The notes below the pieces were generated by a model, which made no database searches, was not told the origin of the DNA, and was given only the letters and a program-made list of their open reading frames with translations. From NCBI RefSeq assembly GCF_025460835.1, contig NZ_JAMXAY010000010.1, forward strand, positions 51,125-111,874: DNA of 60,750 nt, read 5' to 3'. A program made the translations under genes and the position numbers. This DNA comes from Parapedobacter soli (lineage in GTDB: Bacteria; Bacteroidota; Bacteroidia; Sphingobacteriales; Sphingobacteriaceae). Shown here piece by piece: positions 43,529 to 52,220 of this stretch (positions are counted from its first letter, which is position 1; each line of letters starts with the position of its first letter).

Positions 43529-44896
43529 ATGAAGCGGTCAGGCATACCCCAAGAATACGCCATTGTGGATATCGAAACCACGGGTGGTTATGCATCCGGT
43601 AGTGGTATCACCGAAATTGCCATCCTCATCCATGATGGGCAACAGGTTATTGAGCGTTACTCGTCGTTAGTGAACCCCAACCAGTCGATTCCGCTGTCTA
43701 TCCAGGCATTCACGGGCATCACCAATGAGATGGTGGCACACAGCCCGGCGTTCCCCGAACTGGCTACGCACATTTACGGGTTGCTTGCAGGCCGCATATT
43801 CGTGGCACACAACGTTAATTTCGATTATTCGTTTATAAAACACCACCTCGCTGCCGCCGGCTACCACCTTGATGTGCCCAAATTATGCACAGTTAGGATG
43901 AGCCGCAAACTCCGGCCCGGCCTCCCCTCCTACAGCTTGGGCAGGTTATGTGACGCATTGGGTATCCCCCTTAGCAACCGCCACCGGGCGGGGGGCGATG
44001 CCGACGCAACGGCTATCTTATTCGGACAACTGATGCAATGGGATACGCAGGGAGTCGTTGCGGAAATGCTGAGGAAAACATCGAAGCACCAGCAGCTGCC
44101 CCCAAATCTACCGAAGGAGCAGTTCGATGCATTGCCCCGTGAGGCCGGTGTTTACTATTTCAGGGATAAAGCTGGCGAGGTAATCTACGTGGGCAAGGCG
44201 CGCGACATCCGCAAGCGGGTGTTACAGCACTTCACCGGGCACAGTGCGCAACCTCAGCGCCAGCATTTCCTGCGCCATATCCACTCCGTCACGCATGAAC
44301 GCTGTGGTACCGAGCTCATGGCGCTGCTGCTGGAAGCGGCGGAGATCCAGCGGCTGTGGCCGACATACAACCGGGCCCTGAAGCGATTCGAACCCAAATA
44401 CGGGCTCTACACATATCAAGACTGTGGCGGTTACGTGCGCCTTGCCATAGGCAAGCATGGCAAACACCACAGCCCCGCGCACGTTTTCCACCGCCGAATC
44501 GATGCATACAACCTGCTGCACCGGCTCATCCTTGAGTTTGATCTCCATTCCGGCCTTTGCGGTATCGGTTTACCCAATGCCGGTGCAGCGCCTGAACCCG
44601 AAAGGCACAACCCACGCGTAAACCGGGCACTAGCCCACCTCGCCGGGCATCTGCCCACTTTCGCAATTTTCGACAAGGGCCGCCATGACAACGAAACCAG
44701 CTGCATCTGGGTGGAGCAGGGCAAGCTATATGGCATGGGATACGTCAGCCAGCATACGGACATCGCGGCTCCGGAGGCGGTGAGAGAGACGCTCATCCGC
44801 TATCCCAGCAACCATTACATGATGCAGCTCATCTACGGCTACGCTGAAAAACACCCAGCAATGGTATGGAAGCCCGGCCAGCCGCATAATGGTTAG
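43529..44896 (+). CDS. DnaQ-like 3'-5' exonuclease fused to a GIY-YIG nuclease domain
   Basis: 455 residues. Residues 1-170 form a DEDDh exonuclease domain: Asp14 and Glu16 (VDIETTG), Asp99 (HNVNFDY), His152 and Asp157 (RHRAGGDAD). Residues 203-285 form a GIY-YIG domain like the N-terminus of UvrC (AGVYYF, VIYVGKARDIRKRV). The C-terminal 170 residues are unrecognised. Similar fusions are widespread in Bacteroidota and Actinobacteria, close to DNA polymerase III epsilon and Cho. The likely role is removing damaged DNA in repair. Confidence 0.92.
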   Translation: MKRSGIPQEYAIVDIETTGGYASGSGITEIAILIHDGQQVIERYSSLVNPNQSIPLSIQAFTGITNEMVAHSPAFPELATHIYGLLAGRIFVAHNVNFDYSFIKHHLAAAGYHLDVPKLCTVRMSRKLRPGLPSYSLGRLCDALGIPLSNRHRAGGDADATAILFGQLMQWDTQGVVAEMLRKTSKHQQLPPNLPKEQFDALPREAGVYYFRDKAGEVIYVGKARDIRKRVLQHFTGHSAQPQRQHFLRHIHSVTHERCGTELMALLLEAAEIQRLWPTYNRALKRFEPKYGLYTYQDCGGYVRLAIGKHGKHHSPAHVFHRRIDAYNLLHRLILEFDLHSGLCGIGLPNAGAAPEPERHNPRVNRALAHLAGHLPTFAIFDKGRHDNETSCIWVEQGKLYGMGYVSQHTDIAAPEAVRETLIRYPSNHYMMQLIYGYAEKHPAMVWKPGQPHNG

Positions 44897-44933
44897 TCGC
44901 CTACGAAATAATTGCGTAGGTTTACACCCGATT

Positions 44934-46373
44934 ATGAATATACCTATCGCACTACTTTGCTTGCTGATATTGACAGCTAGCACCACCCACACCAAGCACC
45001 CTATTAAGGACCGACCTTCGACCAGCAAAGGCGTATTCCACGCCAAGCATACCATTGCTGAACAAAACCTCTTACGGGCCATCGAGCTTGCGGATGACGC
45101 GTTTGAACGCTATTTTACAGGTGATGACTTCGCCATGGCTAGGTTCTATAATCCATATACCGGCGCGCGGTCGGAAGAAAAAGGCAGCGTGTGGATGTAC
45201 ACCGCAGCCATCGAATCTGTCAACGCAATCCTCCGTGCGCTACACACACATGCCGAACAGCAGGACACAGACTTATACAGCACCCACGCAAAGCGCTACC
45301 GCGACCTACTCGGAAGACTTTACGACAACCTAGCTTATTACCGTGGCACTTTTGAACTCACCTCGTATACACAGACCCGTGAATGGACGGTTTACGGCGT
45401 GCATCGTGCCACAACCAAAGGCAGTGCGAAGGTTGCCGGCATAGAAAACGTGTATGACGACCAGCAGTGGCTCATAAGGGAGTTCCTCCACGCTTACAGG
45501 CATACCGGTGAATCGCGTTACCTCAAGGAGGCGGAATACCTTACCGAGTATGTGCTCGACGGGTGGGACTGTACGCTCGACGAAGCTGGCAACGAGCACG
45601 GCGGCATTACGTGGGGCCCGGGTTATACCACTAAACACGCGTGCAGCAACGGTCCGTTCGTCAGCTCACTGGTGTGGCTGCACGAGCAGTACGTGCAAAG
45701 CGAGGAGGAAACCACGTATCGATACATTGATGCCGACGGCAGCCGTAAAGCGGTACCGGTGGCTAAAAGCGATTATTACCTGAAGTTTGCCGAGTCTGTT
45801 TACCAGTGGCAAAAAAAGAACCTCCTTAGGGCCGATGGCGTATATGACGACTTCTTGGGTGGATGCCGTGATTGCAGGGTCAGGTACGAAATAGTCGACG
45901 GCACCCATTACCGCGCCAATACCCCCCTGCGTGAGCCTGTAGGCCCGCCTTACTCTTACAATACCGGTTCGATGCTTTCCGGTGCCGTGGACCTATATCG
46001 GGCAACGGGTAAAAAGGAGTACCTTGACGACGTGAGGCGGCTTGCAGACGACAGCTTCCGTTATTTCGCAAAAAGAGATAAGCAACTTACTGGCTATTAT
46101 TCGTTCACCACAAGTGGGTTCAATAATTGGTTCAACGGTGTACTCATGCGGGCGTACATCGAGGCCTACCCGTTATATCATACCGCGCACCGGTATATCC
46201 AGCCGTTCCAGCAAAACCTCGATTTCGGTTATACCCACTTCCGGCACCACGGCATTCTTCCGCACGACCTCCTCGGGGGCTGGGGCAGTGACGACCATCG
46301 TGTAGAGGGCATGTTTGCGTTTACATTCGCTGCAGAATACGCCCTCCTATCGGAATATGCACTGATGCTGTAA
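44934..46373 (+). CDS. Secreted GH76-like glycoside hydrolase
   Basis: 479 residues from the ATG at 44934, which gives a signal-peptide-like start (MNIPIALLCLLILTAS); the frame extends up to 44889, overlapping the preceding stop. The (alpha/alpha)6-barrel features of family GH76 (alpha-1,6-mannanases) are visible: the adjacent catalytic Asp pair Asp175-Asp176 in VYDDQQWLIREF, GGITWGPG, KHACSNGPF, and YSYNTGSMLSGAVDLYRATGKKEYL. The N-terminal 45 residues after the signal are not conserved-looking. It might act on yeast- or plant-derived mannans; no SusC/SusD pair is near. Confidence 0.75.
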   Translation: MNIPIALLCLLILTASTTHTKHPIKDRPSTSKGVFHAKHTIAEQNLLRAIELADDAFERYFTGDDFAMARFYNPYTGARSEEKGSVWMYTAAIESVNAILRALHTHAEQQDTDLYSTHAKRYRDLLGRLYDNLAYYRGTFELTSYTQTREWTVYGVHRATTKGSAKVAGIENVYDDQQWLIREFLHAYRHTGESRYLKEAEYLTEYVLDGWDCTLDEAGNEHGGITWGPGYTTKHACSNGPFVSSLVWLHEQYVQSEEETTYRYIDADGSRKAVPVAKSDYYLKFAESVYQWQKKNLLRADGVYDDFLGGCRDCRVRYEIVDGTHYRANTPLREPVGPPYSYNTGSMLSGAVDLYRATGKKEYLDDVRRLADDSFRYFAKRDKQLTGYYSFTTSGFNNWFNGVLMRAYIEAYPLYHTAHRYIQPFQQNLDFGYTHFRHHGILPHDLLGGWGSDDHRVEGMFAFTFAAEYALLSEYALML

Positions 46374-46454
46374 GCTTACCCATGTAATTCCTTGTTTTCG
46401 TGGATTGACACGCTACCGGTTCTCCCTTATTTTTATCCGGAGAAACGACAACGT

Positions 46455-47420
46455 ATGAAACGAGCTTTTGTATCACATGGAATTGCTGTTTTGGTAGGGT
46501 TGCTTACCCTTGCCTGTTCAAAGAACAACGACACACCCGGTAACGGAAATGGCACAACCGGATTGAAAGGAAAACTCCTCTATACCTTTGCGGGAACGGT
46601 GAGTGAACTCGACCTGAGCAGTAACGATGAGCGTGTGTTTTTCACCTACAATACCTACGGCTTCAACAGTTGGCACATGAGCCGGGATTACCGGTATCGG
46701 CTGGTCAGCGAACGCGAGCCCGGGATGTATAATGGCGTCAAATTCACATTGGTAAACAATGCCAACGGCATCATTGCAGATGAGTACGATTATATCGGTC
46801 CGTCGGCAAGCGAGACGGGTGTAGGTGGCCAGCTTTCACCAGATAATACGATGGCTCTCATTTCGCCTACCCTCAATGATGGCATCGTTATTACTGATCT
46901 GGATGGGAACCATCTACATCATTTCGAAGGCATCAATGTAAACGGTACGACAATTGAAATCGGACTGGGCGACGAAGCACTATGGCTTCCAGACAACGGC
47001 ATCCTGTTCACGCTTGGCGAGCGGTATATCCTTCGGTCATCCCCACCATATACCGAGGTTTCGCTGTTACGCGAAATGCCTTACACCCAATGGGGCAATC
47101 TCCGCATCAACAACACCGGAACACAGCTGTGTTTGCAAATAGACCTCCATATCTACGTGATGGACCTCGACGGCGGCGATCCCGTGCAGGTCACCAATAG
47201 CAAAGGGGTTGAGCTTTCGGCGGCATTCTCTCCGGATGGCAGGCACTTGGTTGTAGGAAAGCGGTTGGGCGATGTCACGTACTTTAATCTCGCTATCGTG
47301 CCCAATGACGGTAAGGTCTACGATATGGATAATGATCCTGCAGTCATCATCGTCCAACCCAATGGCGACAACATACCGGCTGCCGTAAACGGCCAGTATT
47401 TCTGGACCCCGTCTCCTTAG
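46455..47420 (+). CDS. Lipoprotein with a TolB-like beta-propeller
   Basis: 321 residues from the ATG at 46455; the frame is open from 46392 but the short form begins with a full lipoprotein signal (VGLLTLACSKNN, lipidated Cys21). The mature protein has a Gly/Asn-rich linker (NGNGTTG) and six or so propeller blades with GQLSPDNTMALIS- and AAFSPDGRHLVVG-type TolB/WD40-like repeats. No catalytic residues are seen. It is probably surface or periplasmic. It follows the GH76-like gene by 81 bp on the same strand. Confidence 0.75.
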   Translation: MKRAFVSHGIAVLVGLLTLACSKNNDTPGNGNGTTGLKGKLLYTFAGTVSELDLSSNDERVFFTYNTYGFNSWHMSRDYRYRLVSEREPGMYNGVKFTLVNNANGIIADEYDYIGPSASETGVGGQLSPDNTMALISPTLNDGIVITDLDGNHLHHFEGINVNGTTIEIGLGDEALWLPDNGILFTLGERYILRSSPPYTEVSLLREMPYTQWGNLRINNTGTQLCLQIDLHIYVMDLDGGDPVQVTNSKGVELSAAFSPDGRHLVVGKRLGDVTYFNLAIVPNDGKVYDMDNDPAVIIVQPNGDNIPAAVNGQYFWTPSP

Positions 47421-47526
47421 GGGCGTGTCCAGAACAGTCCAACAAGCTGTCGGTTACCTGGCTGTCGGCCTTTCCGATTGTCGTTCGGCCAAACCATAGA
47501 TAACCACCAAATTCGTGGATTCCATA

Positions 47527-48507
47527 TCATTCCTTTGATGCTTTTCGTGGCTGAACAGCATCCCAGGCTGCTTGCAGCGCTATCCCCGCTTCCGTTGCCA
47601 GGTCAGATTCGAGCATGGCTGCACCGTCCGCTACCAACGCCCGATACCCTTCGTGCAGCTCTCCCCGGTCAATTCGGCCTTGGGAGTATGCTCGGTCCAG
47701 TTCAAATGAAGTTCCCCGTACGGGCGTTACGCCCGCGGCATGCAGGCCGGCAATGACTGCCGGGTCATTTGGCGCTTTATGCCCTACAAATGCCAGTATA
47801 TTTTCCATCGGTATACCCGCTTCGCGGAATTTAGCCAGTGCTTCCATAGAAGGCACCATCACCTCCATCACAATATCGGAATCATAACGGTATACGGCAG
47901 CGGCATCCGCTACGCTATATACAATCAACATGGCGTGTGCCTTTGCATCGTGCTCTACCAGCAATTTAGCCCGTTCCAGCGCGGGTATTCCCTTTTGGTC
48001 AAGTATCAGCACGGTTTTTCCTTTGGCCCATTGGAGCGCTTCCTCCAAGGTATTTACTCCAAAGGGTGTGGTACGGCCGTTTACGTCCTTCAGGTACAAT
48101 TGGCGCAACTCAGCAAGCGTATGGTCTATCACTTTCCCCCGGCCCGTGGTCATGCGCGACAGCGTATCGTCGTGCAGCAACACCACGTGTCCATCTTTGG
48201 TATAGCGCGGGTCTATCTCCATAAAAGCAGGGGTATACGAAAGCGTATGGGCAAATGTGTGGATGTTGTTTTCCGGATAACCGGGTGCTGCCCCACCCCT
48301 GTGGGCGCTGACCAGCGCTGGGCGGTCCGGGTTGTAACGAAGGTATGCTTTCAGCCCTTCGGCATTTTCGAAAGCTACGGTGTGCATCGGCGGTTCCGCC
48401 ACAGTTAGCTGTGCGAATATCTCTTGGCTTATTAGTCCGACGACGAGTATCGCGATCAATCTCCGGGATACCGGCGATAATAGATTAACTAATTTATTCA
48501 TGTTCAT
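47527..48507 (-). CDS. Secreted glycerophosphodiester phosphodiesterase
   Basis: 326 residues with a signal peptide (cut near EIFAQ, residue 33). It releases glycerol-3-phosphate from glycerophosphodiesters. The active-site residues are His69-Arg70 (SAHRGG), Glu79 (PENN), Glu97 and Asp99 (FMEIDPRYTKDG), and His112-Asp113 (VLLHDDT). Its ATG overlaps the stop of the sulfatase gene by 4 bp, so the two are translationally coupled and may act on the same substrate class (ester-linked sulfate and phosphate). Confidence 0.9.
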   Translation of the reverse strand: MNMNKLVNLLSPVSRRLIAILVVGLISQEIFAQLTVAEPPMHTVAFENAEGLKAYLRYNPDRPALVSAHRGGAAPGYPENNIHTFAHTLSYTPAFMEIDPRYTKDGHVVLLHDDTLSRMTTGRGKVIDHTLAELRQLYLKDVNGRTTPFGVNTLEEALQWAKGKTVLILDQKGIPALERAKLLVEHDAKAHAMLIVYSVADAAAVYRYDSDIVMEVMVPSMEALAKFREAGIPMENILAFVGHKAPNDPAVIAGLHAAGVTPVRGTSFELDRAYSQGRIDRGELHEGYRALVADGAAMLESDLATEAGIALQAAWDAVQPRKASKE

Positions 48508-50018
48508 AATAAATTTTCAGGCGTGTCTGGGTTCCACGCAGGCAAGTCCGCGCGTTTGCGTGTAGCGAGATATTGAGCAGCGCGCCGCACCAATTCAGGA
48601 TACCTAGCTGCTACGTTATGTTGTTCGGCGCGGTCTGTCTGGAGATCATACAATTCGATGGGGCTGTCCCATTTGTGTACGCGCATATCCTTCCGGATTG
48701 CCTTCCATCGTCCAAAACGCACAGCTTGCTCGCCACTACGTTCCATAAACTCCCAATAGAGAAACGTACGCCCCTGTTGCAGTGCCGGATTACCGCTCAA
48801 CACCGGCCAAAATGAAATGCCATTGATACCTTGTGGCACTGCGGAACCACCGGCATCTAGAAATGTGGGCAGTAGGTCCCAGATTGCCAAGGGATGGTCT
48901 GACCGGCTCCCGGCTGGGATTTTACCTGGCCATGCGGCGACAAAGGGCACACGGATACCGCCCTCATGGAGCGAACCTTTGCGCCCACGTAGTCCGCCAC
49001 TCGCGTCGAAGAAATCGGGGTCGGCACCACCACCGGTGGCTGCACCATTGTCTGAGGTAAACACGATGAGTGTATTGTTTATCAATCCGTTTTCTTCCAG
49101 CGCCTGCACCAACTGGCCTACGTAATCGTCCAATAGCGTGATCATTGCCGCATACGTCTCACGCGGCGTTCGGTTGGGCAGGTACCCCGGTCCGGTGAAG
49201 GGCTTTTTGTCAAACTTCCCCCTATACGGCGTCAGCGCACGTTCAGGTACCTGCAATGCCATGTGCGGTAATGTGTATGCCATTTCCAAGAAAAACGGCC
49301 GGTCGCGGTGATTACGGATAAACCGCACTGCTTCTGCTGTCATGGTATCGCATGAGTATATACTACCGCGGTAGCGTTCATAGGTTGCCGGGTCATTTGG
49401 ATCGGCGCCTTCCGGCAGTTTTTGGTGTGCGCTGGCTAAAGCCCCTGGAAGCGATTCACGCACCCCATTGCGCCAAAGGTGGTCGGGGTAATAATTGTGG
49501 GCCTGTTTCTGGTCGAGGTACCCGTAGAAAAAGTCGAAACCCTGGCGGTGCGGTTCGCCTGTGGAACCCGGGCCACCCAATCCCCACTTACCGATGATCG
49601 CAGTCGTATAGCCGGCTGCCTGTAGAGTCGTCCCCATGGTAAGAATATTGGCAGGCAGCGGCAGCTGGCCGAACTCTTCCGCATTATCAAAGGTACCCAG
49701 TTCCATGTTGCCTCTTACGAGGCCATCACCGGTATGCATACCCGTTATCAAGCTGCCCCGTGTAGGCGCGCATACTGCGTTGGCGTAGAAATCCGTCAGG
49801 ACCATCCCGTTTTGGGCAAGCCTGTCAAGATTTGGTGTTTGGATAAGCTGCTGGCCAAACGCCCCAATGCTGCCATACCCCAGGTCATCCGCTAAGATAA
49901 AAACAATGTTGGGCTTGTCAGTTTGTTGGGCCGCGGCCCGCAGCATCCCACCCGCCAGCAGTAGGAACGCGATAAGGAGACCAATCCCGGTCATCCTGTT
50001 CATTCTGTAATGTTGCAT
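48504..50018 (-). CDS. Type I sulfatase (arylsulfatase family)
   Basis: 504 residues from the ATG at 50018 (ATG 50003 and a longer frame to 50099 are also possible); signal peptide MTGIGLLIAFLLLAGGMLRAAAQ. The N-terminal metal site is ILADDLGYG, and the formylglycine motif is CAPTRGS (Cys83), so it needs the anaerobic sulfatase-maturating enzyme (anSME) or FGE, not encoded in the window. The conserved TGKWGLG-like segment reads IIGKWGLGGPG, and TSDNG-x-x is FTSDNGAATGG. It desulfates an unknown carbohydrate or aryl sulfate in the periplasm. It is coupled to the GDPD gene. Confidence 0.93.
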   Translation of the reverse strand: MQHYRMNRMTGIGLLIAFLLLAGGMLRAAAQQTDKPNIVFILADDLGYGSIGAFGQQLIQTPNLDRLAQNGMVLTDFYANAVCAPTRGSLITGMHTGDGLVRGNMELGTFDNAEEFGQLPLPANILTMGTTLQAAGYTTAIIGKWGLGGPGSTGEPHRQGFDFFYGYLDQKQAHNYYPDHLWRNGVRESLPGALASAHQKLPEGADPNDPATYERYRGSIYSCDTMTAEAVRFIRNHRDRPFFLEMAYTLPHMALQVPERALTPYRGKFDKKPFTGPGYLPNRTPRETYAAMITLLDDYVGQLVQALEENGLINNTLIVFTSDNGAATGGGADPDFFDASGGLRGRKGSLHEGGIRVPFVAAWPGKIPAGSRSDHPLAIWDLLPTFLDAGGSAVPQGINGISFWPVLSGNPALQQGRTFLYWEFMERSGEQAVRFGRWKAIRKDMRVHKWDSPIELYDLQTDRAEQHNVAARYPELVRRAAQYLATRKRADLPAWNPDTPENLL

Positions 50019-50177
50019 GTCGACAATAGTTACCATTCGTTTGTAGGCGCACATATATCTCCGTTTATCATATAGAGACACTGCGACCGAAAAAGTCACA
50101 TCATTTTTTTATTTTTTTTCCCACAAAAAATTTGTTACCCGCCACGACATGATACCTATCTGATTTCCTTTTGTCGT

Positions 50178-51389
50178 TCAGCTTACCGCCTCCAATACCC
50201 TGCTCTCTTTCGGTTGCCGCCAATGTGCGGGGAGTTCCACGTATGATGGATCGAGGTCATCGATGGATTGCGCACCGAGGAAGGCAAGCCCTTCGTAAAT
50301 CTGCTGGTGAAATAAATCGAGGATATGACTCACACCCTGTTCGCCGGCGGCAAGCAACGGATATAGGTACGCGCGGCCAAGGAGTACCGCTTTTGCGCCG
50401 AGTGCCACCGCCTTGAGCACGTCCGTACCTCTCCTCACCCCGCTATCCACCAATACTTCGATCTTATCGCCCACAGCCTCTACGATTTCAGTAAGCACCG
50501 GGAGCGTGGATACACTGCCATCGAGCACGTTTCCACCATGGTTAGACACCACAATGGCATCGGCACCCATTTCCACGGCCCGTTTTGCATCCGCAGCGGT
50601 AAGGATACCTTTGATAATCAGCGGCCCGTCCCAATGTTTCCGTACCCAGGGGATATCTTCCCACTTCGGCGTTTCTTTATAGATTTCTGCTATCCCCTCA
50701 AACAGGCTCATCGCCGTACCGTCGGGTCGTAGCCCCATCGAAACCTCGGGTTCAGGCAGTCCGGCCTTGATAAAATCCCAGGTCCAAGCCGGTTTATTCC
50801 AAATTTGAGGAATAAATTTAATTGCTTCCTTGAAGTTCACGGTGTATGGAACGCTGCGTCGCATGGTATATGGCAAATCCCGTGGCCGGGCAATGGTCGG
50901 GGTATCGACGGTGAGGATAAGTCCGCTCACGCCCGCTTTTTTCACACGCTCGATGATAGGAGCTGACGCGTCGCGCCCACCGATATAATACAATTGGTAA
51001 AAAACCGGTCCGGTAGCCGCTTCCATGATCTTTTCGATGGGTGTACCCGTTACCCCGCTTACAAATTGGATGGTACCCGCCTTACCGGCAGCACGTGCCA
51101 CCCCCGCTTCGCCATCTATATGGCCTGTTGCCAGGAACCCAACCGACGAGACAATTGCCGGCATCGATATCTTGTGCCCCAATACCGTGGTACTGATATC
51201 GTATTCCGGATGGAATACCGCATTACGCGGGCGGAACCGTACCGCCTCAAACGCCTTTACATTATCCTCGGCCGTGACATTGGAACCGCTACCGGCCTCG
51301 AACATTTGGTAGATACCGGCAGGAACCCGCTTCTTTGCGAAATAACGAGCATCCTCCACAGACAGAATTTTTGATGATATATTTTTCAT
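50178..51389 (-). CDS. FMN alpha-hydroxy-acid oxidase family protein with altered substrate site
   Basis: 403 residues, a TIM-barrel FMN enzyme of the lactate/glycolate oxidase family. FMN-binding and catalytic elements are kept: QLYYIGGR, LTVDTP, LIIKGILTAADAK (Lys), SNHGG (His) and VDSGVRRGTDVLKA. But the residues that hold the substrate carboxylate are changed: the position of glycolate oxidase Tyr24 reads Met (YQMFEAG), and the Arg after S-N-H-G-x (Arg257 in spinach) reads Asn (SNHGGNVLDG). So the substrate may not be an alpha-hydroxycarboxylate; MftD-like enzymes show related changes. The start is preceded by AAAAGGAGG at 51396-51404, a strong Shine-Dalgarno sequence. Confidence 0.85.
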   Translation of the reverse strand: MKNISSKILSVEDARYFAKKRVPAGIYQMFEAGSGSNVTAEDNVKAFEAVRFRPRNAVFHPEYDISTTVLGHKISMPAIVSSVGFLATGHIDGEAGVARAAGKAGTIQFVSGVTGTPIEKIMEAATGPVFYQLYYIGGRDASAPIIERVKKAGVSGLILTVDTPTIARPRDLPYTMRRSVPYTVNFKEAIKFIPQIWNKPAWTWDFIKAGLPEPEVSMGLRPDGTAMSLFEGIAEIYKETPKWEDIPWVRKHWDGPLIIKGILTAADAKRAVEMGADAIVVSNHGGNVLDGSVSTLPVLTEIVEAVGDKIEVLVDSGVRRGTDVLKAVALGAKAVLLGRAYLYPLLAAGEQGVSHILDLFHQQIYEGLAFLGAQSIDDLDPSYVELPAHWRQPKESRVLEAVS

Positions 51390-51511
51390 TATAGCCTCCT
51401 TTTATTTTAGTGAACTGTTGATATAACAATAATTTTCACAAATAACTAATAATCAAATACATGATTACTATCGGATGACTTTCGACTTGCGGTTAATGGC
51501 TCTACCTCAAT

Positions 51512-51543
51512 AAAAAATGCCCGGAGTTTTGGAATTCCGGGCA
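51512..51543 (-). terminator. Minus-strand intrinsic terminator in an odd position
   Basis: The stem TGCCCGGA (51518-51525) with TCCGGGCA (51536-51543), loop 10 bases, is followed on the minus strand by six T (51517-51512). It is 123 bases upstream of the oxidase start, on the same strand, where no gene ends nearby. It would stop either leader transcription of the oxidase or antisense read-through from the channel gene at 52221. Confidence 0.75.
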
Positions 51544-51652
51544 GGAGCGTTTCTGCCGGCGACTCGAATAGACTCGGACAGCATTGATATCCGTTGTTTG
51601 GCAGGGGAACGCTGTTCGCCAGGGCTGGCTTTTTTTTACCGATATTGTTTGC

Positions 51653-51660
51653 TATTTTTG
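51653..51660 (+). promoter_or_regulatory. -7 element of osmC
   Basis: TATTTTTG matches TAnnTTTG and gives a leader of about 90 bases before ATG 51760. Confidence 0.45.
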
Positions 51661-51759
51661 ATATATCGCAATCACGCCGGAAAGGTCATCAAGAGAAAGA
51701 TATGTTGCTCCTGACAATGAAACCGGGAGCTTTAAGTATGCGGCTAGAGGGAAAATCAG

Positions 51760-52182
51760 ATGAAATACGTATTAGAAAAAGCAGTTCGGGGCACCATCGG
51801 TGAGCAAAAATTTAAAACTTCCATCCAGTGGCGAAATGGTACGCTCATCACCGATGAACCCGAGAAATTGGGCGGGAAAGACATCGGCCCCGACCCGCAT
51901 TCCCTTCTGTTGTCTTCGCTGGTAGCATGTACGCTGGCGACATTGCGCATGTATATCGACCACAAGAAACTGGCGATTCCCGAAATTACCATCGAGGCCA
52001 ATATGGCGCACCGGATCAACGCTTCTACCGGAGAAATCACCACCCATATTGATAAGACCATCTCCTATGGAAGCACAACGGTGGATCCCGAACGGAAAGC
52101 ACGGCTCCTCGAAATCGCCGAGCGCTGTCCCATTTCCAAAATACTCAAAGGAAATATCACGATCGCCACGACACAAATTTAA
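51760..52182 (+). CDS. OsmC/Ohr family protein
   Basis: 140 residues. OsmC-type thiol peroxidases reduce organic hydroperoxides through two cysteines, seen here as Cys57 (LVACTLATLRMYIDHK) and Cys123 (ERCPISKIL). GPDPHSLLLSSLVAC before the first Cys is the family signature. The helix and spacing agree with OsmC of the YhfA type rather than Ohr. It is a single gene, convergent with the TRIC-type channel gene. Confidence 0.9.
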   Translation: MKYVLEKAVRGTIGEQKFKTSIQWRNGTLITDEPEKLGGKDIGPDPHSLLLSSLVACTLATLRMYIDHKKLAIPEITIEANMAHRINASTGEITTHIDKTISYGSTTVDPERKARLLEIAERCPISKILKGNITIATTQI

Positions 52183-52220
52183 CCCCCCGCATCAGAAGCA
52201 TTGCTCCATTAGCGGCAGTT

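Larger units (their letters stand above)
51390..51759. other. Divergent intergenic region with minus-strand terminator
   Basis: 370 bp between the oxidase start and osmC. It holds a minus-strand intrinsic terminator (51512-51543), a direct repeat GACTCG-AATA-GACTCG at 51562-51577, and a -7 element for osmC (51653-51660). No coding region is convincing. Confidence 0.6.

Noticed and set aside
42035-50018. A polysaccharide utilisation locus formed by the esterase, GH76-like enzyme, sulfatase and GDPD genes.
   Set aside because: No SusC/SusD pair, anti-sigma or hybrid two-component regulator is present, and the genes lie on both strands with unrelated genes between them.
51518-51590. Possible tRNA on the minus strand (a TTCGAGTC T-loop-like string near a hairpin).
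   Set aside because: The base before TTCGA is A, so the invariant 53-61 pair is lost, and no anticodon or D arm could be built.
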